This document shows, piece by piece, positions 37,832-46,250 of a stretch of DNA of 56,268 nt (positions within the stretch are counted from its first letter, which is position 1; every line of letters begins with the position of its first letter). The DNA lies in NCBI GenBank assembly GCA_029880285.1, contig JAOUOS010000019.1, positions 1-56,268 of the forward strand, written 5' to 3'. The DNA is from Spirochaetia bacterium. GTDB taxonomy: Bacteria > Spirochaetota > Leptospiria > Turneriellales > JAOUOS01. The translations under genes were made by a program, and so were the position numbers. The notes beneath the pieces are model-generated. The model was not told the DNA's origin, did not search any database, and saw only the letters and a program-made list of their open reading frames with translations.

Positions 37832-37929
37832 AAAACAACAACACCTTCTCGAAGTAAAACCACTATTTATCGAAGACAAATACCTTCTTTACGAAGCAAA
37901 ACCACCCTTTCTCGAAGTTTTCGTTGACA
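37832..37929 (+). repeat. 98-bp promoter-region direct repeat, copy 2
   Basis: Second copy of 35780-35877. Its four 9-bp cores start at 37846, 37867, 37888 and 37909, again exactly 21 bp apart (TTCTCGAAG, TTATCGAAG, TTTACGAAG, TTCTCGAAG). This copy matches the core consensus better than copy 1. Confidence 0.9.
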
Positions 37930-37951
37930 AATTTTAAAAATATGTTATAAA
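37924..37951 (+). promoter_or_regulatory. Promoter of the giant lipoprotein gene
   Basis: TTGACA (37924-37929), 16-bp spacer, TATAAA (37946-37951), with the same distance from the last operator core as in copy 1 (core ends 37917). The start point near 37958 gives an unusually long leader of about 180 nt before the ATG at 38140. Confidence 0.72.
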
Positions 37952-37975
37952 ATTGCCAGCGAATAAACCTAAATC

Positions 37976-38033
37976 AATAACTATTTACCGGCGAACGCCA
38001 AAACAAATGGCAACTAGCCGGATAATAGTTGTT
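37976..38033 (+). other. Three-tier hairpin in the giant gene's 5' leader
   Basis: AACTATT (37979-37985) pairs with AATAGTT (38024-38030), CCGGC (37988-37992) with GCCGG (38017-38021), and GCCA (37997-38000) with TGGC (38008-38011). Small internal loops (TA/AT, GAAC/AACTA) and a 7-nt apical loop separate them; a G-U and two more pairs can extend the base. It is the only G+C-rich part of the leader. A riboswitch or protein-binding leader is possible; I could not assign it to a known class. Confidence 0.6.
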
Positions 38034-38070
38034 TAATTATAATTAAATGTAAAATGAAAAGGGGATATTC

Positions 38071-38112
38071 ATGAGGCTGAAAAATAAAATAAAAATAAAA
38101 AATAAATTTTAG
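38071..38112 (+). other. 13-codon upstream ORF in the giant gene's leader
   Basis: ATG 38071, preceded by AAAAGGGGATATTC, encodes MRLKNKIKIKNKF and stops at TAG 38110-38112, 27 nt before the main ATG. An 18-bp sequence, AAAATAAATTTTAGAAAA, overlaps its end (38099-38116) and recurs in the main gene (38170-38187), so the short ORF may be a relic of a duplicated gene start, or a translated leader peptide. Confidence 0.45.
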
Positions 38113-38139
38113 AAAAGCGGGAAAAAAGGAGAGATAGAG

Positions 38140-41100
38140 ATGAAATTTAAAAATAATAGCAAAAAGTATAAAATAAATTTTAGAAAAACAGTAATACTTA
38201 TAATCTTTGTATTTGCATCATTGATTATAAACTGTTCTGATGAAAAAGTAAACGAAGAAAATACAGTAGTTGTGAATGATATTACGCTTTCAGGCAGTGT
38301 TTCAAACGGGCTGGCTCTAGCTAATAAAAGAGTTACAATAAAATCGGCAGATGGTCAGTTAATAGGCGAGGCTGTTACAGACGCATCGGGTAATTATTCT
38401 ATTGATATACCAGAAAATACGCCCCGGCCATTAATAGTAACCGCTACTGTAGATGAAAACACAAATTTAAATAATACTATTTTAAAAGGCAGTCTTGATT
38501 TTTCTTCATATTTAGCGGGTTTAATTTATAAAAGCACCTCTAATTTAACCAGTCTTACTGTTAATATTAATCCCATGACAGACCATATAAATGAAAAAGT
38601 ACTTGGTAGTGAACTTGCTAATATCTCATCTGTATCTGATGATGATTTTAACACTCAGGCAAATTCAATTATTAAAGATACAATCGGTTCAAACGTAATT
38701 TATTCATCATTTTCAGATGACGCCTCATTTCAGGCGCCAATAAGCACAGAAATCACGCCCTCTGCTTCTGGGCTGGTTCTTGATACTCTGGTAAGACGCG
38801 CGAATAATGAAACGACAGCTTTTTCAACATTATTAGACAATCATGGTACACTTCCTAATTGCAATGGTCAGTTCCCGCCGCCTTTTTTAAATGAAGATAA
38901 ATTTCAGGTATCTTTAGCGTCAAATTATCTTGAGAAAGGATTTACTACGGCAGAAACATCCGCAAGTATATCTGCCTTAACTGGAGGCGATGCTGATGTT
39001 CTTGCGGCTTTGGATGAATTAACCGTAATTATTAACGATTTTATCACATACGCAACGTCACAGAACTTAAGCGTTGAGAACTTAAAAACAGCTCTTGACG
39101 CTTTAACCAATACAGTTTTGACCATTATTGATGACGCCATCTGCGACGCGGGCGGTACAACAAACAGCTTGGATGATATTAACGCTGACGCTTTGGGTAA
39201 CTTAACTACAAACACTGTCAGTCTTGTAGATAATGCTATTATTACAACTGTCAGCACAACAACCCTTACAGGCGAATCAGAAGATGAATTATTAAATTTG
39301 ATTAGTACACAAATAGCGGCAATATTAGATAATGAAGATTTAACAACAGAAGTAATCACTGATACTACCACTTTAGAAAACACTATCGATTCAACTGCAG
39401 ACGCTATTACCACAACTGTTGAAGAGACAGGAGATACAACCCTTACAACAATGACAGACGCACAGGCAGTATCCATTGATGCAACGGCTACAGTAATTAC
39501 ATTTTCAGGAAACGATACCGCCACAAGTATTACACAAAATATAATTTTGCCAGTAAGCGGATTTAATGGCAGTATTATAGCATGGCAGGCTTATGAAACT
39601 GGTGTTCCTACAACTATTATAGCAAGTGACGGTACAATAACACAACCATATGGTAATGTAGATATAACATTAACAGCAACTATAGCTAAAGGCACCGCCA
39701 GCGAAACAAAAGACTTTACAGTAACTGTAATTGGCGCTTTTTGCGGTGACGGAATAATACAAGCCGCTTATGAGGCCTGTGATGACGGCGATCTGGATAA
39801 TACCGATATTTGTCTTGATACTTGTGAACTAGCGACTTGTGGTGATGGCTTCGTTCAAGCTGGTGTTGAAGATTGCGATTCAAGCGGCACAGATACAGCT
39901 TCATGCGTTGGGGCAACATGTCTTACTTCAACATGCGGCGACGGATACACCAACACTGCCGCAAGTGAACAATGCGATTCAAGCGGCACAGATACAGCTT
40001 CATGCGTTGGGGCAACATGTCTTACTTCAACATGCGGCGACGGATACACAAACACTGCCGCAAGTGAACAATGCGATTCAAGCGGCACAGATACAGCTTC
40101 ATGCGTTGGGGCAACATGTCTTACTTCAACATGCGGCGACGGATATACAAACGCTGCCGCAAGTGAACAGTGCGATTCAAACGGCACAGATACAGCTTCA
40201 TGCGTTGGGGCTACATGTAATATTTCAACATGCGGCGACGGGTATACAAACACAGCCGCAAGTGAACAGTGCGATTCAAACGGGATAGACACAGCTTCAT
40301 GCGTTGGGGCAACATGTCTTACTTCAACATGCGGTGACGGATACACAAACACTGCCGCAAGTGAACAATGCGATTCAAGCGGCACAGATACAGTTTCATG
40401 CGTTGGGGCCACATGCCTTACTTCAACATGCGGTGACGGATATACAAACGCTGCCGCAAGTGAACAATGCGATTCAAACGGCACAGATACAGCTTCATGC
40501 GTTGGGGCTACATGTAATACTTCAACATGCGGTGACGGATACACAAATACAACAGCTGGCGAAGATTGCGATACCAGCGGCATAGACACCTCAACTTGTA
40601 ATGCTGGTACTTGTTTAACTCATTCATGCGGCGACGGATACACAAATACAACAGCTGGCGAAGATTGTGATGACGCCAACGCTATCGAGACAGATGCCTG
40701 TCTAAGCACATGTGTCACAGCCTCATGCGGCGATGGGTTCATTCAAACGGGTGTTGAAACCTGTGATGACGCTAACGCTGATGATACAGATTCTTGTCCT
40801 ACTACCTGTCAAACGGCCACCTGCGGTGATGGTTTTGTTCAAGCAGGTGTTGAAACCTGCGATGACGCTAATGCAATTGATACAGATGCCTGTTTAAGTA
40901 CTTGTACCGCGGCCTCATGCGGCGATGGTTTCATTCAAGCAGGCGTTGAAGATTGTGACGATGCCAATGCGGTTGATACAGATGCCTGTTTAAGTACTTG
41001 TACCGCGGCCTCATGCGGCGATGGTTTTATTCATGCAGGTATTGAAGCTTGTGATGATGCCAATGCGCTTGATACAGATGCCTGTTTAAGTACTTGTGAA

Positions 41101-44019
41101 CTGGCTGCCTGTGGCGATGGCTTTATTCAAGCCGGTGTTGAAGATTGTGACGATGCAAATGCTGATAATACAGATGCATGTTTAAATACTTGTACTGCGG
41201 CCTCATGCGGCGATGGATTTGTGCAAGCGGGAATCGAAGATTGTGACGATGCCAATGCAATTGATACCGATGCCTGCTTGAGTACCTGTGTTACAGCCTC
41301 TTGTGGAGACGGTTTTATTCATACCGGCATTGAAGCCTGTGATGATGGTGATTTAGATAATACAGACATTTGCTTAAATACTTGTGAACTGGCTGCCTGC
41401 GGTGACGGGTTTGTTCAAACAGGAGTTGAAGAGTGTGATGATGCAAACGCTGTTGAAACCGATGCCTGTTTAAGTACTTGTGTTGCGGCATCATGCGGTG
41501 ATGGCTTTGTGCAAGCTGGCGTTGAAACCTGTGATGATGCTAATGCCGATAATACTGATTCTTGTCCTATTACCTGCCAAATAGCTTCATGCGGTGATGG
41601 CTTTGTTCAAGCCGGTGTTGAAGAATGTGACGATGCTAACGCTGTTGATACAGATGCCTGTTTAAGTACATGCGTCGCGGCATCATGCGGTGACGGCTTT
41701 GTTCAATCCGGCGTTGAAGAATGTGATGATGCGAATGCAGTTGATACAGATGCTTGTCTGAGTACATGTGTTGCGGCATCATGCGGTGATGGTTTTGTCC
41801 ATGCAGGTGTTGAAGATTGTGATGATAGCAATACAATAACAGAATCATGTCTATATGGCGAAACATCCTGTACGGTTTGTGATGCTACTTGTTTTTCTGT
41901 TGCAGGTACTGTTACAGGTTATTGCGGAGATGGTATAACAGACGGAACAAATGGTGAGACTTGTGATGATGGTAACAGCATAACAGATGTCTGTACGCCG
42001 GGCTTAGCTTCATGTACTATTTGTGATGCAACATGTAATGAGGCCGCAGGTGGGGTTGTTACTCCAGCTATTGGTACAATTAGCGCATCTGAAAGTATTA
42101 TATTAAATTTTCCTGAAAGCATGGCTACAGCAACTTTGGTATTAAGTGGGGCGCTTGCCGCTGAAAGTAATGGCGGTATATGGTCTAATGCAAATAGTAC
42201 TTTAACTATCTCGCCCGCTGTAAGTTGGAGTAGCGGCACAGGTAGAACAATTACTATTGCAGTCTCAAATTTATCGGGAAATTTAACATCAACAACTTTG
42301 AGTTATGATATTGACGGGACTAGTCCGACAGTGACAATAACTCCGAGTGATACAACTATCATATCAACACAGACGATTGTTATAACTTTTTCAGAAACAA
42401 TAAATACTACGTCAATGATTCTTTCGGGGATACTTGCCGGTGAAAGTGATGGGGGTGTTTGGTCAGATGGAACTTATATAGATAATACACTTACGATATC
42501 CCCTACAGCAGATTGGAGCGAAGGTTCAGGCAAAACACTAAACATATATGTTGAGGATAATTTTGGGAATAACCTGGATTTAAACCTTACTTTTGCAGTA
42601 CTTAATGGTATTGTGTATGTGAAAACAACTGGCAGTGACGCAAATTCTGGAACTTCAGATTCACCGAAAGCAACAATTCAAGAAGCAATCAATACTGCGA
42701 ATGCCAACTTCATTTTAGAAGTACACGCAGCACAAGGGACTTATAATAGCCTCGAAACCATCGTGTTACCCGCCAATACAGCGCTTCGGGGGGGCTATAG
42801 TTCGGCAGATTGGGCGGTGCAGGATAGTACACTCTATCCAACAAATATTGAAGATGGACGAACCAATGGAGGGGCAACATCTAATTCCCCAGTGGCTACC
42901 ATAGACATGGGTTCTAATTCCACATTAGATAGCCTTATCGTCATAGGTCAGCTCGGAGGGACTGGCTGGACTACAGGAATTCTTATCTCGGATAACACCG
43001 CCAATCTCGTGAACAACGAGGTTTCCGGCGCAGACTTTTGTGTTTTGCTACTAAACAATAGCAGCTCTGTAGATACACATACGCTGTCTTGTACCTATGG
43101 GGTTGGCGTGCTTGTCACAGATAGTGCAAACAGTCATAATCCAAGCATCACAAACAACGTGATAAATGCAAGCACCGGTGTATATTCCAGTGTTAATACT
43201 GGGGCATCTTCCGAAGTTGTAACCACGGTAGAAGGAAATGATATTTTCGCAACACAAAGAGGTGTTTATGCATATAGCAATGGTACTGGTGGCCCAACCA
43301 AATCTAAAGTGACGATGGGATATAACTATATCAATGTTACCTTTAGCGGGAATTCCATTACTGGGGTAAAAACGAGCTCCTCAATTGTAAAAGCATACAA
43401 CAACATCATTGTAGTTCAGGGGAACACAGCCTATGGCTTCGATCTCTCTGGAAATTCCGCCTCAGCATCCTATGGGGGTGATGCTACAGGCAATACACAT
43501 GACGTAATCCTTAGTAATACTCTGAATGTTACGGGTACTGTTGGCGGGCAAACAACAGGGATAATGATCAGTACGGGTCACCCCTTGATAGAACACAATA
43601 TTATTATGGCTCAAGACACAGGAAATCCTCTGTTTGCAACAGGAATTCAAGAAGTAGGTTCCAATGCAGATCCAAACACTGTCAGGTGGAACGACATTTA
43701 TTCAACTGTTATTTATCGTGACCTAGATCTTGGATGCACTAGCAACTTTGATGGCGACATGAACAGCAATACCTGCAATCTGGCCGACATGCATTCTCTT
43801 TTTGATTGGAGTACAACCGCACAAGGGAATGTTGCCACAAATCCAGTATTGGATGCAAGTTACACCCCGCAGAGTACAAGCCCTTGTATTGTTACCAATG
43901 GGGGTACTTCAACTCAGGCAATTGTTAACTCGTATCCTTTTGCAGACGATATCAACGCAGTTTTAAGAACATTGAATTGGAGCATAGGCGCAATAGAGTA
44001 TGATGGTAGTTGCTTGTAA
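38140..44019 (+). CDS. Giant cysteine-rich lipoprotein: CarboxypepD_reg, 23 DUF4215 repeats, beta-helix
   Basis: 1959 residues. N-terminus ends FASLIINC, a lipobox with Cys32. Residues ~48-105 ([20 protein letters not shown]...[12 protein letters not shown]) are a carboxypeptidase-regulatory-like beta-sandwich. Residues ~110-530 are Thr/Ser/Asp-rich. Residues ~535-1303 are 23 consecutive DUF4215-type repeats (CGDGxxxxGxExCDDxNxxxxDxCxxxC), four Cys each. Residues ~1310-1480 are two Ig-like sandwiches (SGxLAxESxGGxWS). Residues ~1490-1959 ([21 protein letters not shown]...) are a DUF1565-type right-handed beta-helix. I infer a surface adhesin or glycan-binding protein; about 92 repeat cysteines would need periplasmic oxidation. 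AAAGGAGAG precedes the ATG. G+C and codon use differ visibly from the flanks, highest in the repeats and beta-helix, suggesting acquisition or fusion. Confidence 0.85.
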   Translation: MKFKNNSKKYKINFRKTVILIIFVFASLIINCSDEKVNEENTVVVNDITLSGSVSNGLALANKRVTIKSADGQLIGEAVTDASGNYSIDIPENTPRPLIVTATVDENTNLNNTILKGSLDFSSYLAGLIYKSTSNLTSLTVNINPMTDHINEKVLGSELANISSVSDDDFNTQANSIIKDTIGSNVIYSSFSDDASFQAPISTEITPSASGLVLDTLVRRANNETTAFSTLLDNHGTLPNCNGQFPPPFLNEDKFQVSLASNYLEKGFTTAETSASISALTGGDADVLAALDELTVIINDFITYATSQNLSVENLKTALDALTNTVLTIIDDAICDAGGTTNSLDDINADALGNLTTNTVSLVDNAIITTVSTTTLTGESEDELLNLISTQIAAILDNEDLTTEVITDTTTLENTIDSTADAITTTVEETGDTTLTTMTDAQAVSIDATATVITFSGNDTATSITQNIILPVSGFNGSIIAWQAYETGVPTTIIASDGTITQPYGNVDITLTATIAKGTASETKDFTVTVIGAFCGDGIIQAAYEACDDGDLDNTDICLDTCELATCGDGFVQAGVEDCDSSGTDTASCVGATCLTSTCGDGYTNTAASEQCDSSGTDTASCVGATCLTSTCGDGYTNTAASEQCDSSGTDTASCVGATCLTSTCGDGYTNAAASEQCDSNGTDTASCVGATCNISTCGDGYTNTAASEQCDSNGIDTASCVGATCLTSTCGDGYTNTAASEQCDSSGTDTVSCVGATCLTSTCGDGYTNAAASEQCDSNGTDTASCVGATCNTSTCGDGYTNTTAGEDCDTSGIDTSTCNAGTCLTHSCGDGYTNTTAGEDCDDANAIETDACLSTCVTASCGDGFIQTGVETCDDANADDTDSCPTTCQTATCGDGFVQAGVETCDDANAIDTDACLSTCTAASCGDGFIQAGVEDCDDANAVDTDACLSTCTAASCGDGFIHAGIEACDDANALDTDACLSTCELAACGDGFIQAGVEDCDDANADNTDACLNTCTAASCGDGFVQAGIEDCDDANAIDTDACLSTCVTASCGDGFIHTGIEACDDGDLDNTDICLNTCELAACGDGFVQTGVEECDDANAVETDACLSTCVAASCGDGFVQAGVETCDDANADNTDSCPITCQIASCGDGFVQAGVEECDDANAVDTDACLSTCVAASCGDGFVQSGVEECDDANAVDTDACLSTCVAASCGDGFVHAGVEDCDDSNTITESCLYGETSCTVCDATCFSVAGTVTGYCGDGITDGTNGETCDDGNSITDVCTPGLASCTICDATCNEAAGGVVTPAIGTISASESIILNFPESMATATLVLSGALAAESNGGIWSNANSTLTISPAVSWSSGTGRTITIAVSNLSGNLTSTTLSYDIDGTSPTVTITPSDTTIISTQTIVITFSETINTTSMILSGILAGESDGGVWSDGTYIDNTLTISPTADWSEGSGKTLNIYVEDNFGNNLDLNLTFAVLNGIVYVKTTGSDANSGTSDSPKATIQEAINTANANFILEVHAAQGTYNSLETIVLPANTALRGGYSSADWAVQDSTLYPTNIEDGRTNGGATSNSPVATIDMGSNSTLDSLIVIGQLGGTGWTTGILISDNTANLVNNEVSGADFCVLLLNNSSSVDTHTLSCTYGVGVLVTDSANSHNPSITNNVINASTGVYSSVNTGASSEVVTTVEGNDIFATQRGVYAYSNGTGGPTKSKVTMGYNYINVTFSGNSITGVKTSSSIVKAYNNIIVVQGNTAYGFDLSGNSASASYGGDATGNTHDVILSNTLNVTGTVGGQTTGIMISTGHPLIEHNIIMAQDTGNPLFATGIQEVGSNADPNTVRWNDIYSTVIYRDLDLGCTSNFDGDMNSNTCNLADMHSLFDWSTTAQGNVATNPVLDASYTPQSTSPCIVTNGGTSTQAIVNSYPFADDINAVLRTLNWSIGAIEYDGSCL
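39934..40725 (+). repeat. 99-bp in-frame repeat array (DUF4215 type A)
   Basis: Units start at 39934, 40033, 40132, 40231, 40330, 40429, 40528 and 40627, exactly 99 bp (33 codons). The first six are almost identical at the DNA level ([20 protein letters not shown]...), the last two are diverged. This points to recent expansion by unequal exchange or slippage. Frame is always preserved. Confidence 0.92.
40726..41877 (+). repeat. 96-bp in-frame repeat array (DUF4215 type B)
   Basis: Twelve units of 96 bp (32 codons, CGDGFxxxGxExCDDANxxDTDxCLSTCxxAS) begin at 40726 and continue every 96 bp to 41782. They are more diverged than the type A units, so this array is older. Two further, longer units (to ~42043) end the array. 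Confidence 0.88.
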
Positions 44020-44078
44020 TACTTTTTAGTATATATAAAATATAACACATACTGCCAATTAGGAAGGTAGAATTCTCT

Positions 44079-44137
44079 TTTTGTTAACCACAGATTTCAC
44101 CAGCATTGCTGGCACTAGCAACCTGTGGTTAACAAAA
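44079..44137. repeat. 15-bp inverted repeat with inner palindrome after the giant gene
   Basis: TTTTGTTAACCACAG (44079-44093) and CTGTGGTTAACAAAA (44123-44137) are perfectly complementary, enclosing the palindrome CCAGCA-T-TGCTGG (44100-44112). It begins 60 bp past the giant gene stop. It may act as a terminator (T-tract on the complementary strand) or be an insertion relic at the border of the toxin-antitoxin island. Confidence 0.65.
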
Positions 44138-44158
44138 TTAAACCGCGGAAAAATAGAT

Positions 44159-44202
44159 CTCGCGCGGCTTTGCGGCTTTGAGGGGTGGGGTTGGCGCGGC
44201 AC
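44159..44202. repeat. G+C-rich dispersed repeat R1 (diverged)
   Basis: CTCGCGCGGCTTTGCGGC at 44159-44176, then TTTGAGGGGTGGGG, in otherwise AT-rich DNA. It shares CTCGCG...TTT-AG-GGG order with copies R2-R5 but is clearly diverged. It marks the left end of the island. Confidence 0.4.
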
Positions 44203-44239
44203 GGAAATTTTTTATCAGATTATTTAACTAAATAAATAA

Positions 44240-44268
44240 TTGACATATTGAATTTTGAATTATATACT
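44240..44268 (+). promoter_or_regulatory. Consensus promoter of antitoxin gene (leaderless arrangement)
   Basis: TTGACA (44240-44245), 17-bp spacer, TATACT (44263-44268). The start point expected at 44274-44276 coincides with ATG 44275, so the message would have little or no 5' leader. Confidence 0.75.
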
Positions 44269-44274
44269 ACATTT

Positions 44275-44472
44275 ATGCAAATTGCGTTGATAAACGGGAA
44301 ATCTGAAAGTGATCTAAAATTGTTAATAAACCTGGCAAAGAAGTTAGGCTTAAAAACAGAAATTCTATCAAGAGGTGAAGTAGAAGACATTGGCCTTGGT
44401 TTCGCGATCAAAGAAGGTCGTACAAAAAAATATATAGATACTAAAGAATTTGTGAATAAAATAAGAGATTGA
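44275..44472 (+). CDS. Probable antitoxin of a RelE-type module
   Basis: 65 residues from ATG 44275 (MQIALINGKSESDLKLLINLAKKLG); the in-frame ATG 44248 lies inside the promoter and is rejected. The C-terminal part, EDIGLGFAIKEGRTKKYIDTKEF, has the pattern of small antitoxins that precede RelE/ParE toxins. The stop TGA overlaps the relE pseudogene start (TTG 44469). Because the toxin is broken, this is an orphan antitoxin. Confidence 0.6.
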   Translation: MQIALINGKSESDLKLLINLAKKLGLKTEILSRGEVEDIGLGFAIKEGRTKKYIDTKEFVNKIRD

Positions 44473-44735
44473 AAGTAAACGTTGATAAATCGTTTGAAAA
44501 AGATTTTGAAAATATAAACGATAAGAAAATTGCAAAGTTATTATATCAATGTATCAATGGCTAAGAAAAAGTTCGAAATATAAGAGAAATACGAAACTTA
44601 AGAAAAATAAAAGGTTTTAAAAATTATTATAGAATTCGAATCGGTATTTATAGATTAGGCTTAATTATCGAAGGTGACGCTATAGAACTTATAAGACTAC
44701 TTCACAGAAAAGATATTTATAAATATTTCCCTTGA
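44469..44735 (+). pseudogene. relE-type toxin with an in-frame nonsense codon
   Basis: One frame from TTG 44469 reads KVNVDKSFEKDFENINDKKIAKLLYQCING, then TAA (44562-44564), then, still in frame, EKVRNIREIRNLRKIKGFKNYYRIRIG and IYRLGLIIEGDAIELIRLLHRKDIYKYFP, ending TGA 44733-44735. This is the complete RelE/ParE pattern (LxKIKGxxxYYRIRIGxYRLG...HRKDIYxYFP) with a single internal stop. Thus a full-length toxin inactivated by one point mutation, or programmed read-through, which I consider unlikely. Confidence 0.85.
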
Positions 44736-44770
44736 TTTTTTTATCTTATCTCAAGACGCTAGAGAATGAA

Positions 44771-44800
44771 CCTAGCGCGCTTTAAGAAGCGGGGCAGGGC
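44771..44800. repeat. Dispersed repeat R2
   Basis: CCTAGCGCGCTTTAAGAAGC followed by GGGGCAGGGC. Matches R4 in CGCG-TTTAAGA and GGGGCAGG. AAGC...GCTT can pair around GGGGCAGG. Follows the relE pseudogene by 35 bp. Confidence 0.65.
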
Positions 44801-44867
44801 TTTTCTAGATTGTTCTTGAAAAAAATAGATTGAAAACCTGTTGTGATTTTCTTATATTGAGTGTAAT

Positions 44868-44978
44868 ATGTAAGAAAGAATTTTAATAGACCCTCAAATT
44901 TGCAGCGGTAAACCTGTTCTTGACGCGGTGTGAAATTTGTATATATTAGGATATCTTGACAAAAGCTATGAAATTTGA
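44868..44978 (+). pseudogene. DUF433-type antitoxin remnant
   Basis: In the frame of ATG 44868 the translation is M-stop-ERILIDPQICSGKPVLDAV-stop-NLYILGYLDKSYEI-stop. ERILIDPxICxGKPVL and ILGYL are the core of DUF433 (antitoxins with a RxxIDPxICxGKPVIxGTR start). Stop codons at 44871, 44931 and 44976, plus loss of the GTR segment, show decay. The 3' end overlaps the start of the nucleotidyltransferase gene. Confidence 0.7.
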
Positions 44979-45291
44979 AAAAGAATTAAATAAAATCTTG
45001 AAAAGGTTAATTCAAAAATACAAGCTTGAAAAAGTAATTTTATTTGGCTCCTTGAATTCTAATCCAAACCATGCCAATGATATAGACTTGTTTATTATTA
45101 AAAATAACGTTCCTAAATTAAGACGAAAAAGAACCTTTGAACTTGATAGTTTGTTTTTAGACAGAGAAGTTGCCATTGATTTTATAGTTTATAGTTCAAA
45201 TGAAGTCGAAAAAGCCTTAAAGTTAAAAAGTCCGGTTATTACAGATATAATAAATACAGGTAAAGTTTTATATGAAAGAAATTACGCGTAA
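44968..45291 (+). CDS. MNT-type nucleotidyltransferase (antitoxin of HEPN/MNT module)
   Basis: 107 residues from ATG 44968 (MKFEKELNKILKRLIQKYK); an upstream TTG 44956 is possible. VILFGSLNSNPNHANDIDLFII carries GS-x(10)-DxD, the metal-binding nucleotidyltransferase motif, and AIDFIVYSS supplies the third acidic residue. Minimal nucleotidyltransferases of this kind modify and neutralise HEPN toxins. The spacing between GS and DxD is a few residues longer than the common GSxARG...DxD form. Stop TAA is followed at once by the ATG of the HEPN remnant. The TTGACG/TATATT pair at 44920-44947 might be its promoter, but lies in the DUF433 relic. Confidence 0.72.
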   Translation: MKFEKELNKILKRLIQKYKLEKVILFGSLNSNPNHANDIDLFIIKNNVPKLRRKRTFELDSLFLDREVAIDFIVYSSNEVEKALKLKSPVITDIINTGKVLYERNYA

Positions 45292-45435
45292 ATGGCTTGT
45301 ATAAATCTTAATCAATATTATACAGAAACAAGATATCCGGATGACATATTAGAAACTTATTATGAAAAAATAGACGCAGAAAATTCTAAAGAAAGCTGTG
45401 AAGAAATAAGAAAGTTTATTAAAAATCAAATATAA
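45292..45435 (+). pseudogene. Truncated HEPN-domain toxin (C-terminal fragment)
   Basis: The 47-codon frame starting at ATG 45292 encodes NLNQYYTETRYPDDILETYY and then AENSKESCEEIRKFIKNQI. This is the last third of a HEPN protein (LxxYYxxTRYPD...A...I..FI), normally 120-130 residues. The first two helices with the RxxxxH catalytic region are missing. It directly abuts the nucleotidyltransferase stop, so the N-terminal part was deleted; only the antitoxin-like partner remains intact. Confidence 0.65.
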
Positions 45436-45566
45436 CGAAGAGATGTTAAGTATGAGAATTAGATTTTATGGAAACAGTAAAATAAACTAATCACGCCCTG
45501 TTATAAAAAGATTAAAATCTATGAATAACAAAATTTATTTTTTAGCCTCAGCCATGGGAAAATAAA

Positions 45567-45593
45567 CCTCTCGCGTTTTGAGGGATAGCTGTG
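45567..45593. repeat. Dispersed repeat R3 (partial)
   Basis: CCTCTCGCGTTTTGAGGGAT. Identical to R4 over CCTCTCGCGTTTT, then diverges; it lacks the GGGGCAGG tail. CCTC/GAGG can pair. Lies between the HEPN remnant and the converging relE gene. Confidence 0.55.
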
Positions 45594-45647
45594 AATTTTC
45601 GTAAATTAATGTTTGGTATATTCTTTCTATTTTCTTTGATTGAAAAC

Positions 45648-45920
45648 TTAATACACTTCATCATGTTTACCCACATTGATTAAAATTATATTATCTTCTT
45701 CAATAATAAAATCTATTGTTATTCTATACATAATATTAATAGAAACGGAATATAATTCTGACAGTCTGCCTTCTAATTTGTGCAATCTTAATGAAGGGTG
45801 ATATGGATTTTTTTCTAAAAGAAGCAAAGTTTTTTCATACTGTTTCAATAAATCTGGATGCTTTTTCGCGAACTTTGCCGCCTTTTTAATATATGTTTCT
45901 GTATAAATAAGATTAGGCAC
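45648..45920 (-). CDS. RelE/ParE-family toxin
   Basis: 90 residues. YTETYIKKAAKFAKKHPDLLKQYEKTLLLLEKNPYHPSLRLHKLEG is the helical hairpin and first strands of the RelE/YafQ/YoeB fold, then LSELYSVSINIMYRITIDF and NIILINVGKHDEVY. mRNA interferases of this type cleave mRNA in the ribosome; the terminal HDEVY supplies the usual His. The start overlaps the antitoxin stop by 8 bp, so translation is coupled. Intact module. Confidence 0.88.
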   Translation of the reverse strand: MPNLIYTETYIKKAAKFAKKHPDLLKQYEKTLLLLEKNPYHPSLRLHKLEGRLSELYSVSINIMYRITIDFIIEEDNIILINVGKHDEVY

Positions 45921-46167
45921 CCGTTATTCTCTTAATGTGATTACTAACCGATTCTTTTATATATTTTTTTTCTGCATATTCTTTTTTAGATTCAATTAGG
46001 GCCGCTTCTAATTCACACTCCCTTAGATAATTGTAATGCTCAATAGGCATTACAATATATTTATTTTTACCGCGTTCTGTTATAATTAATTCTTCTTCAC
46101 CCATCGCCGCTTTTATGGCAGAAATTCCTTTTGTCTTTAATTCATTTGCTGTTATAACCTTACTCAC
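45913..46167 (-). CDS. Phd/YefM-family antitoxin
   Basis: 84 residues. MSKVITANELKTKGISAIKAAMGEEELIITERGKNKYIVMPIEHYNYLRE is the typical Phd/YefM DNA-binding N-terminal half; the C-terminal half is a charged helix that wraps the toxin. AAAAGGAGC precedes the start. It probably autorepresses its promoter together with the toxin; the promoter contains repeated TATAGTAT blocks. Confidence 0.88.
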   Translation of the reverse strand: MSKVITANELKTKGISAIKAAMGEEELIITERGKNKYIVMPIEHYNYLRECELEAALIESKKEYAEKKYIKESVSNHIKRITGA

Positions 46168-46192
46168 CGAAAGCTCCTTTTAGCATACTCTC

Positions 46193-46221
46193 AATATACT
46201 ATAAACAATACTATATGTCAA
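46193..46221 (-). promoter_or_regulatory. Promoter and operator of phd-relE
   Basis: On the minus strand TTGACA (46221-46216), 17-bp spacer, TATATT (46198-46193). The spacer and -10 contain near-direct copies of TATAGTATT/TATAGTATA, likely the antitoxin binding sites. Confidence 0.75.
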
Positions 46222-46250
46222 GCGCTTTATAGTGCGCAAAAAAAGAAAGT

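Noticed and set aside
37955..38035. c-di-GMP-I (GEMM) riboswitch in the giant gene's leader
   Set aside because: Some spacing and words are reminiscent, but the conserved GCAAACC and GACGCAAAGCC elements are not present; left as an unassigned structure.
39855..40589. Antisense reading frame of 244 codons and sense-strand shadow frames over the 99-bp repeats
   Set aside because: A repeat length divisible by three leaves several frames open; only the DUF4215 frame has conserved domains and a start with a ribosome-binding site.
39934..41877. Possible CRISPR array from regular repeats
   Set aside because: The repeats are contiguous, coding and lack unique spacers.
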